From assembly GCF_014356525.2 (NCBI RefSeq), contig NC_052518.1, forward strand, positions 8,279,978-8,343,977: 64,000 nucleotides of DNA, in the 5' to 3' direction. Below are positions 12,001 through 21,300 of this stretch, in pieces. A model generated the notes under the pieces. The model made no database searches. It was given only the letters and a program-made list of their open reading frames with translations, and was not told the DNA's origin. The translations under genes were made by a program, and so were the position numbers. Source of the DNA: Nilaparvata lugens (taxonomy: Eukaryota > Arthropoda > Insecta > Hemiptera > Delphacidae). The number at the start of each line of letters is the position of its first letter. Within the stretch, counting starts at the first letter, position 1.

Positions 12001-13535
12001 GCTTACTATGCCACATATTATATGCAGTATTAACAACTCAGAAAAATAATTCTAATGCAAAATAAAGATGTTTCCTGTACTTTATCTTGTATTGCAATGA
12101 TAGAAACTTTGTAAATGTTATTTTCTACATGAACACAATAATAGCAGAGAAAATACCATATTCTAAACAACGTAAACAGTTACATAACAGTATACACTTC
12201 ATAGTGCAATAATATCTGGTTTGAGTGATCTTGTTGAGAGGCACAAATTTGTAATTCATTTATTATAAATACCGTATTGAAAAAAATAATAATAATAAAC
12301 TCAGATCCTTATATAAAAGGAAATTATTGATATTTTTATGTTTAATCAATAATACTCTTCATTCTTGTCATCGAACATTACAAATGTTATAAACAAACGT
12401 CATGTGAAGATAAAACATAGCATTGCATATACTAACAATATATCGTACCGCTAACACATATATACATAACATTAAACATGTGCACAGTGTACAACATTTA
12501 TTTATCAGTGTTCAGCTGAATATTTATTTTTACTATCTATTTATTATTGGAATAAATTTTATCATGTAATTAAAACCACTAAAAGCATACATAACACTAT
12601 TGTAAATATAAATTTGAAATTTAAGTACCCTTTTAAAATTGTTCAATCAATATATATGAATAAATCATGAGAATGGACAAACATATATGATCAAAACTAA
12701 GAAGCTTGCAGTAGTATTTATTTAGTGTAATTTTATTTATTTTCCAATCACTTGATAGTGGAATTATATAGCCGAAATATGTCGTGATTGAACAATTTAA
12801 AAGGGTACTTGGATTTCTAATTTTTATTTATATTTGAGATTAGCCCTATAGAAAAAAAGATTAACATTATTGCTTGCACACTATGTGATCTTCACAGAGC
12901 TAGTGAATGACATAGAGTTACATATGTTTATGAAAAAAGTTGAAGTGCTGAAGAAATTGTAACTCATATTTTATTGCATGATGCCAGTGATAATCGTAAA
13001 ACTTTGAAATTCAACTTTTTTTTTGAACAAGCAATATTATTAGGCTACACATAGCTATACAATACAGTTATTTTGTAATAGCAATATTATTAAAAAGATA
13101 ATTCCTTCGTCTTAAAGTGTTCAAATTAGAATCTATATTTTGAATGAAAAAGACTAAGAAATTGTCAAAAAACTCTTAGTCTTTTTCATTCAATATGAAC
13201 TTCTCAACTACACAAAAAGTGAATTCTATATTTTAATAAAATTGAGTACCGTATTTCTATTGCACTGAGTGCTAACGACAATTAATAATTATTTTATATT
13301 CTTTGTACAGGGGTATTCAGAGGAGCTCTTGAAAACATTGGCAATAAGTTCAACATATTCTTCAAGGAACCAACTGAGGATTGTTTTGATACGGATGCTA
13401 AAAAGAGGAGATGCTGAGAGGAGGGATTCCATTCTCATGACAAAGAAGATTATTGAAAAACTTAAAGATCCAGAAGGCCCGTTGTCAGCAGCTTTGGGAT
13501 TGGTTCCTCCACTCATGTTCACCTATTCAATTTGA
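6082..13535 (+). CDS. Putative secreted acidic protein, four exons, 311 aa
   Basis: Exons by eye: 6082-6132, 8349-8906, 11887-11988 and 13311-13535 (TGA 13533-13535). All junctions are phase 0 and keep one frame. Exon 1 (MKSLLLESLFILLLSYQ) plus VCCS forms a signal peptide, so the product should enter the secretory pathway. Residues about 107-155 form a degenerate repeat (PIPDLNSNST, PISDLNPSST) with N-glycosylation sequons near N109, N120, N134, N143 and N147. Residues about 160-186 are almost all Glu/Asp. Residues 204-311 are mixed charged and helical (LLAPILALERLRDIL, then LRIVLIRMLKRGDAERR) and end PPLMFTYSI; this part looks most conserved-like. The donors are CAG|GTAAGA, GAG|GTGAGC and CAG|GCAAGT, the last a GC-AG donor. 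I do not recognise the family. The exons are spread over 7.4 kb with a hAT element in intron 2. The signal peptide and phase agreement support a real gene; the function is unknown. Confidence 0.7.
6563..6679. repeat. Fold-back element in intron 1
   Basis: Arms TAAATATTAATAAAAAAACA (left, 6563-6586) and TAAGTGTTTTTTAATATTTA (right, 6660-6679) pair almost perfectly. A second inner stem is built on ATGAAATGAGGAATGCATCA and its partner near 6637-6652. The GAGGAATGCAT loop word recurs in the larger fold-back at 60207-60529. Confidence 0.55.
7498..7558. repeat. (TAA)n / (TGA)n microsatellite
   Basis: Mostly AATAAT and GATAAT triplets over about 60 bp. The isoleucine-rich minus-strand frame at 7298-7567 is produced by this repeat and is not a gene. 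Confidence 0.8.
7806..8290. mobile_element. Inverted-repeat element with long arms
   Basis: About 65-bp arms at 7815-7880 and 7945-8010 (core ACCCCGAAGACTTCTGCTAC and its reverse complement) enclose a 60-bp centre. The flanking block at 8005-8285 (CATTTGAACGAATGCAACTT, then GCAAGTCGTCATTTTATAGT) matches 24885-25035 in reverse, so the mobile unit is larger than the hairpin. The insertion ends about 60 bp before exon 2 of the secreted-protein gene. Confidence 0.7.
8979..9710 (+). repeat. Imperfect direct repeats, intron 2 of secreted gene
   Basis: The block ATAAATGCAATAAATTACAA recurs near 8990 and 9481, and a variant near 9660. The block ACAATAATAGTATTAATAGT recurs near 9283 and 9563, and in degenerate form at about 10962. 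The downstream copy at 10934-11130 continues the same unit, so the hAT element at 9719-10925 inserted into a tandemly duplicated intron segment. Confidence 0.6.
9719..10925 (+). mobile_element. hAT element, 1207 bp, perfect 8-bp TSD
   Basis: The left end is CGGTGGCGGCGATAAGG and the right end, inverted, is CAGTGGCGGCACTAAG. Both sides carry TTATGAAA (9711-9718 and 10926-10933), an exact 8-bp target-site duplication. The outer 500 bp on the right matches the element at 4908-5590 in inverted orientation. It holds the C-terminal end of a hAT transposase in forward orientation but is far shorter than an autonomous element, so it is internally deleted. The perfect duplication suggests a fairly recent insertion. 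Confidence 0.9.
9991..10383 (+). pseudogene. hAT transposase C-terminal fragment
   Basis: A 130-codon frame ends with the hAT dimerisation domain: LYLTLPITTATAERSFSKLK, then IKSYLRNTMNQVRLSSLALS and IEHDE. In full hAT transposases this region (alpha-helical, PxTxAxxERxFSxLKxIKxxLRxxM) mediates dimerisation after the DDE catalytic core. The BED zinc finger and catalytic residues are absent, so this copy cannot be an active transposase. The apparent start ATG is probably just an internal methionine in a truncated gene. Confidence 0.9.
11280..11520 (+). repeat. Two-copy direct repeat with inner palindrome
   Basis: Blocks GGCACACAACAGAG (near 11294) and CGACACACAACAGAG (near 11393) start two copies about 100 bp apart. 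Each contains TATTGGCTAT(T/A)GCCAATATA, a perfect or near-perfect palindrome, and each ends in AAAATTAATTATATT. Confidence 0.55.
12205..13047 (+). mobile_element. Interspersed repeat with AAAGGGTACTT inverted ends
   Basis: Shares about 600 bp with 16802-17384 (AATATCTGGTTTGA onward to AACAAGCAATATTATT). Inside it, AAATTTAAGTACCCTTTTAA near 12615 is matched in reverse by TTAAAAGGGTACTTGGATTT near 12796, which looks like a smaller MITE of about 210 bp. Related AGTACCC ends occur at 24148, 54948 and 61163. Confidence 0.6.
13140..13192. repeat. Near-perfect 21-bp hairpin
   Basis: Left arm TTGAATGAAAAAGACTAAGA (13140-13160) and right arm 13172-13192 pair at 20 of 21 positions around an 11-base loop. 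It sits 118 bases before the exon 4 acceptor of the secreted-protein gene. Confidence 0.75.
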
Positions 13536-13575
13536 TTATTTTATCATACATTACAAACACATGCTTTTTCCACAG

Positions 13576-13581
13576 AATAAA
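13576..13581 (+). terminator. Poly(A) signal of the secreted-protein gene
   Basis: AATAAA lies 41 bases after the TGA at 13533-13535 and is followed by AT- and T-rich sequence. The close spacing supports 13535 as the true end of the coding region. Confidence 0.65.
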
Positions 13582-13599
13582 ATGCAACAAGAACTGAGT

Positions 13600-14099
13600 C
13601 AATCCTAGTTTTATTTTACTTTCCCATTTTTACGCCTTTGAATTACCGGTATACAAATACGGCACCTTTGTATTATGAGTGTTACATCGTTTTTATAGGT
13701 CTCCCTAATTTTACTTTAGTTTTTGATTTATTACTTACAACAGAATGAAACATTATTATTTTCCTCACCCTACCATCATAGGTATTGGGGTAAGTGGCTA
13801 TGATGGTACCGTATGACAAAGTTTGGCTAAATTATAAAATAATTATAATTCAAATTGTAATTTGAAGAATTACATAATTTGAAAGTGTTTTGTATTGTAA
13901 CGGTATCTATAGTAATTGGTTTGGCTCCAATAATAAAACTTATTCTAAATTTCGGCTATAACAAATTTTTTTCTTGACTTTCTTATATTCTAAAGTTGAA
14001 AATATGCTCTCAGGGAATAATCTTCCAGGGTATCACAGAAAGGAAACTAATTCTAAAAATCATTAATTTATAAATATTATATTTTCACTGTAGCCTACC
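13600..14099. other. Intergenic stretch between the two + strand genes
   Basis: AT-rich. The words CCTACCATCATAGG and GGTAAGTGGCTATGATGGTA (13769-13806) form a small inverted repeat. No gene is recognised. Confidence 0.35.
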
Positions 14100-14513
14100 G
14101 GACTCCCACATTATCAGAGTCAGTGAAAATTCATTTCTATCTGTTCTAATGGGATACTACTCCCACTCAGCCCGGCCGTGCGAGTTTGGGGGTTTTCCAA
14201 AAATTTAGGGCCCCACTATGACTTCACCAGTGGAATTTGATTTAATGAGCGTGGGGGGTTATCTTGGATTTTTAGGCCTCTTTTTCGGGCTCATGGGGGG
14301 GGGTTGTAACCTGAAAGTAGCCTATGCCACTGAGTAGTGTGAGGAAAATAACAATGTTTTCATGCTATAAATAGAAAACTCAAGTTAAATTAGGTTTACT
14401 TCCAATAAAAATGATGTAATACTCATCAGAATAATCCCATTAGATCTCATGGGAATTGTATTTTCTCTTGTACCGGTCTCTGACTCTGAAACCGATACTG
14501 ATATGTGGGAGAC
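14100..14513. mobile_element. MITE with TCCCACA ends, split by an insertion
   Basis: Left end GACTCCCACATTATCAGAGT (14101) and inverted right end GGTCTCCCACATATCAG (to 14513) define the element. The middle motif CCCACTCAGCCCGGCCG is shared with copies at 39253 and 52460. In the compact copy (182 bp at 52460) the two halves are contiguous; here about 240 bp of unrelated G-rich sequence (near 14190-14430, with a run of nine G) interrupts it. Confidence 0.6.
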
Positions 14514-14519
14514 CGCATA

Positions 14520-15398
14520 AACCGTGTTCACCCATACACCCAAAAATCGATATAATCGCAACACTGATAGGCGGCCTATTTCGATACATCGGCAACTTGA
14601 TATCGATATCCCCAAACATCGATTATCGATATTCTATTATCAACATGTCATTATAAGAGGGTCTCAATGTCTCAATTCTTCACGATCTCAGTTCATCAAG
14701 TGCATGTACCTATAATTTTGACAATTATTTTTTTCACAATTTTTGTGAGAGAATGAAACAAGTGGGAAGTTGAGCTGTTCAGTAATGAATGAAATAAATA
14801 AATTTGTCGAATCTCACGTCATAATCTTGAAGGCTACCTATTTATTAAATTATGTTTCAAATGAAAAAGGATGGGTTAGGGGGCTGAATGTTTGCATTGC
14901 AATAGACCTATCCTGAAATTATTATAAATATCATTCAAATATGTATGATAATGTATCCAATGGACTTCCTGAAAGCAACTCGAACTTTATGAACTGAGAT
15001 TTCAACAAATTGAGACTCTGCCATACAGCTGATTCGTGATCTACTGAAACCGTGATGAAGTGAATGTCACCCTCGATTGTCATCCGTCGATCCGTCATCC
15101 AGCGCCTTGCTTGGGTTGTTTGTGTTCCATTGTTTATTGTTGATTGTTCCATTGTTTGGTTTCCATTTTTCCAAGTCCAAACTATTGGTTTCCAAGTCCA
15201 AACTATGGGTTTTGGAATTCATTGAACATAAAGCCAAATTCAGACATCGAAGAAGATTTTTGATACATTTACTATTCTCTCCGACTTGTGGTTTAATTTC
15301 CCAAGCATTGTTGTGATGTTTACTCAGAACTGAAAAATTGTATCTTGGGTCGGTCACTGGGCTTCGCCTACACTGCTACTTATTAGCATTCCTTCAAC
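14520..15398. other. Upstream region of the Shisa-like gene
   Basis: Includes several ATCGAT/TATCGATAT words at 14547-14640, then AT-rich DNA. From about 15065 to 15398 the sequence is less AT-rich (CATCCGTCGATCCGTCATCC and onward) and could hold the promoter and 5' UTR. I see no definite TATA box or initiator. Confidence 0.3.
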
Positions 15399-18300
15399 AT
15401 GCTTCTTCAGATTGTAATAACACTAATCCCTTTAATCATTTCCACGGAATCCTGTAAGTATATTCAATAAATTATTCAATTTATGCTATCTATAAGAATT
15501 GAACTTGAAACTTATCCCAGCATTCACAGTTACACCAAACTTTTGGGAGCTTGATTTCATTTTTGAAAGATTATTTTACATATCATATTTCAATCATTTT
15601 CGTTGAATAAAATTCTGTTGCCATTAAGCTACGCTGTTCAAGTCTGGAGTTGAATCTAATTTGATAGTCGTTCATTAGAATATTCTTAACTGGTTTCATT
15701 TCAATCAACTGAAGCCTAACCTAACACCCACTGGCGAATCCAGAATTTATTTTTAAGGGGTTGGTGATCAGCTCCCAGAAACAATCATGTTAACTTGTAT
15801 CGTAAAAGTTTAAATGTATCGTATTTATCTATTGTAAATTGAAAATTTTTTTTTAACTTGTATCGTAAAAGTTGAACTGTATCGTATTTGTCTACTGCAA
15901 ATTGCAAATCCAAGCGGGTGGCTTCAGCAGAAACAGAATCCGCGTGAAATACATTGTTCCTTATCAGAGTATTGACACATCTGTCAATTGACAGATGTGT
16001 ATTGACACATTGAAAGAAACAATGGCTTTTGTTGCTCACTGAGTATTTGTCACTAGCCTATTTGTTTATCTGTGAACACTGATAAGAAAGAATGGTTTTA
16101 AGAGTTTCTTTGTTCCTAAGTAGATCATAACTCATTGGAACGCAGTGCTTAAGGGTCCCATTACATAGTCATAATGATGATGTTTTAATAATGATCAAAT
16201 CAACTCGATTTGTCAATTATTTTAGAGATAAGATATCTACTCAACACAGCATATTATCACCAAATACGCAGCTGATTATCGTCATGAAGCATTTCGTCTA
16301 TAAACATTTTCTTATCATGTCAAAATACTAATGCGATCGCCAGAAGGGGAAGAGATTATGAAGAATACTAAATGAGTCATGGGACTTGATCAACAACAGA
16401 CTCTTGCTTACCATCTAACTTTTAAATTTTTTGAGTGAATTAATCTACTAGAAATTTCAACAACAAATAATAATATAACATCTCAAATAATCTGTCACAT
16501 CTCATCATAGTTTTTTATTGAAGAAAACTACTAATAAGATTTTGCTATGGTGGTAACTGATCTGAATTGTAACTATTTACGAGGATAGCTTGGACTCTAC
16601 TCATTTTACTATAACAAATTAATAATTTAATTTGAGGACTCTTGTCAATAAGGAGTTTTTTAAACATGTGCTAGCTGTATATTGGCAGTCACCATCATTA
16701 AATTATGAATCTTTTATAGTACCGTGAGAGTACGTCAACCCTGCATAAAATTGGAAACTGACCGTCATCTCCGACGCAAGTTTAGTCTAAATTCACAGGG
16801 CAACAATATCTGGTTTGATTGATCTTGTTGAGTGGAACAAATCTATATTCATTTATTTAAATTAAAGTAAATAATAACTTCAGATCCTTGTATAGAAGGA
16901 AATTATTGATATCTTTTTGTTTATTTATCAGTGTACAGCTAAATATTTATTTTTATCATCTATTTATTATTGGAATAAATTTTTTCATGTTATTAAAACC
17001 ACTAAAACCAATACATAACACTATTGTAAATATAAATTAGAAATTTAAGTACCCTTTTAAAATTGTTCAATCACTATGTATGGATAAATCATATGAATGG
17101 ACAAACATAAATGATCAAAAATAAAAAGCTTGCAGTAGTATTTATTTAATGTAATTTTATTCATTTTCCAATCACTTGATAATGGCATTATATACCATGT
17201 CGTGATTGAACAATTTAAAAGGGTACTTGGATTTCTAATTTTTATTTATATTTGAGAGTAGCCCTAAGAAAAAAGTGGAAGTGCTGAAGAAATTGTCACT
17301 CATATTTTATTGCATGATGCCAGTGATAATCGTAAAACTTTAAAATTCAACCTTTTTTTGAACAAGCAATATTATTGAGCTACTCATTAAATTATGAATC
17401 TTTTATAGTACTGTGAGAGTACCTCAACCCTGCATAAAATTTGAAACTGGCCGTCATCTCCGAAGCTAGTTATCAAAGTCTAAATTTGAGATTTTTTTCT
17501 ATTTAAGAATAAATTTCTCAGTATAAAAATAGAGACAGAAAATTCAACTTTATTATCACTAGATTGTAGAGTTTAATTGATAAATTTCAATTCTATACTT
17601 TTGAAATAAACACAATCAATAAATAATAATAAATAAATCACGAAGAACACAAACGCATAATATATTTCTTAATATCACCATTACAGTAATTATAAATTTA
17701 TCTAGAACATAAAGAACTTAGTAATAACATCAAATCATAGGACAATACATGAAACTATAATAATATCTATATATTTATTTATGGAAGACAGCTTTCAATT
17801 TATCAAGTGGAATTATGGTGGATGCGAGCTTCAAAAGTGTATAGGAAGCTTATCACAAAATAATATGCAGCCTTCATAATATCTAGGCTTCCTCTCAAAA
17901 AGCTTCCTCCTATGTGGCTGAATAGCAGAATTCTTTCTCCCTCTAGGAGACTTATCGGCGATAAATCTCAGGTCCATTGCATTTTCCAGAGTGTACATAA
18001 TCTGAAACACACAATATGAAAATTTTAATTGAATGCACAGTCAGTAGCGATAATGATCTGAACACATCTCTACAGGGGTAATTAAATCCAAGGCCCACTA
18101 TATACCGTAGTACCTTCTTTTGTAATACAAAGACGCTTTGCATATTTTCCTTTGAGATACCACCCCAAAGCTCTAAATCATATGTGAGGTAACAGTAAAT
18201 TTATAAGTGAAGGTGACCTTCATTTTGTTTTAGTATCAAACAAGCCAAATCAACTAGAAACAAATGAAAAGTCGGGTTGGAGAAGCAAAGCACGAGTCAT

Positions 18301-21300
18301 TTTAACTTTTATTTGAGATTGTTCAATACAAGTTTTAATTTGCTTGATTCTTTTCATATTGCCATGAAATAATAAGATGACTAAGATGTTACACACCCTT
18401 CAGTCTGCTAGCCCCTCCTGATTGCGGGTTCTAGTCCCGCCGGTAGGCATTGACATTTGATCATCTCATAAAATCACCCTTACACTTTCCATTACCCACG
18501 CACAATAAGAAAACTAATGTGGCCATTATCCGCAATAAAAAATATCGATATTGATGAAAATGCCAACCTTCCATAAGCTGGCTTCACACGTTGATTTTTT
18601 CGTCGGCCGATAGTTCCCAAAAAGATGGAACATGTGCTTTTTAAATTTTAGGCTCAACTCACACCTACGCGACTCTGACGTCGCGGAGACTAGAATCGAC
18701 TGGTCTGAGTGTCACCATTTGAAAACACATGCTCTCGACTAGAGTCGAGTCTCTTCTCGACCTGAGTCGCGTAAGTGTGTCTTCAGACTGTCAACGGTGA
18801 TAGAAAAATCTTGCCAGAAAATAGAACCTGTCCTATTTTCAGAGGAGAGCGATAGTAATGGCGCATATGCTTCTGAATATAACCGTTCACACTGGTAGAG
18901 TTTAGTCACCGGAACCCATTCTTCACAACTTTCGGTGGGTCACTAGCCTTTGTTTGCCTGCTTATTGTTTCCCTATAACCTATCAAAAAACTTCAATCGT
19001 CAATTTCGAGATATGTTTTTAATATAATAATCTACTCGACTCACTGGGTCCATAGAAGTTTGAGTTTTGTTTCTACGACCAAAAATAATAATATTTTAAT
19101 ATTATAATAATCTAATCGACTCACTGGGTCGATTGAAGTTTGAGTTTTGTTTCTACGACCAAAAATAATAATATTTTAATATTATAATAATCTAATCGAC
19201 TCACTGGGTCGATTGAAGTTTGAGTTTTGTTTCTACGACCAAAAAATAATAATATTTCAATATTATAATAATCTACTCGACTCACTGGGTCCATAGAAGT
19301 TTGAGTTTTGTTTCTACGACCAAAAATAATAATTTTTTTTGTAGAAAAATCGAAAAGCTGCTGGGTCCAAGAATCAACAATGTGAAGACCCAAAGCGATT
19401 TCTCCTATTTCACGGTTATTAACAAATCAATCCGGTTCTTTGCGGATGACTATTTTTCAATCAATCTGTCTACGCCCCAAAAGCAGAAATAACTTATTCT
19501 GGCAATAAAAAATCAAGCAAAACATTTTTAGAATGTGATGGTTTTGATACAATATCTACATAGTCCTTATTTCTATTAATAAGGAATAAAATTGATTATC
19601 TACTGATTTGTTGCAGTGAGCAAGGGCAGTAGATGCAGTGATAAGACTGGAGAAGAATGGTTTTGTCCTGGGAAAAACTTTCCGAGCCACTTCACAAGAT
19701 GCTGCTGGTATAACACCACTGAGTGTTGTCCTGAAGTTATTGAAGTGTATCAGGCAGAAAACAGGTGAGTTTACCATTTTATTGGTTCTCTTCATGCGTC
19801 ATTGGTACTTGGAAGAGTATGCATACTATAGTGCGGTCCACGTTATAATGGCAGTGTTTGGTTAGCAATGGTATTGCTATCCTTGTCTATCATTCAAAAA
19901 GCGGATAGCGCTATCTCTTTCTCGCTTTGCTCTGTTGCCAGATCTACTTTTAACAATATAGAATTAACCAAATATTTCATCTAAATTATGGGAATTCATT
20001 ATTAAATTATTGACAAATATAATTTATTGCTTAATAAAATATAATAGATTATTTTAAACGAGAATGAACCGTTAATATTACATCAATAAAGAAATGAAAA
20101 CACACATATGTTGTCAAATTCTACACAGTTATCAGTAGACACAGTAACTGTGCAGAATTTGACAACATATGTGTGTTTTTATTTCATTATGGAACGGTTC
20201 TACATAATATTGACAATGACTCAGTCGAATACATCAATAAACCTGTATCAGCTACCATCTATAGAAGGCATTGACAAGACAGACGTTCGGCAATGTTTTT
20301 CTCCTATATTTCTCGACTGCCATTATAACGTGGACCTCACTATACATGCAGGATCGTATTTACTATTTGATGAATTATGTAAACATGTCAAATGAAATTT
20401 CATTCACAAATGAACAGAATCCTTCGCCAATTAAAAGTACACAATTTTATATTATTATTGAATTATTTATCCTAATTGGTGATCATTTTCAAAATTTCTG
20501 TATTGAAACTTAACTCAGAATGCTTAGTAGTATCGATAATAATTAAACTGTATTAGGAGTCAGATAGTACTATCTATACTCTTCACAATGCTAAAGCCTT
20601 TCTTTCCAATGAATTTCTGTTCAGCAGGGCAGAAACATAATACCAATGATTCTTAAGGAAAAATAAATGCTACTCATTGGAATTAAAATTTATGGACATT
20701 CCCACAAGATTCAATGGTACGAGAACCAATCAGAGAAGCCGTATTTTCAAAAAAGCCTTTCCTTGCAAAGTTAATCACGGTTGAAATTTAACCGGCTTTT
20801 GTGCAACCGGGCCTCAACACTGTAGTTAGAACAAAGCGATGACACAGATGTTTACTGCGCTGTATCTGAAGCCAAACTGAAGTTGACTTACTTATTATTA
20901 AATTATTGTGTTAATTAAAAATAAATTAATTAGTTTACATGCTAATTATTATATTTGGTTTTGTTGTAAAAGTGCAAATAGTTACTCTTTTACTCACGAG
21001 ATTCTTTTACTTGTTGCTAGTGATTAGTGATATAAAATATCCAGTTATTTAACAATGTTGTGTATGAATAAACTTTGATAGCCATGCACAGTGTTATTGA
21101 ATAAAACTAGTTAATTTTACACAGTAATTATTAATTTGTTCATATTTTAAGCAAGACATTGAATGTACATCGATAAGTATTTCAATCAATCAGTAATTTT
21201 ATTCAATTCAACATAATAAACATGAAAGAAATCGAAATACAAAACATGACAATCAAAAATAAATGTCCAATATAATTCAAAAAACAGGCTTCATGGTGGT

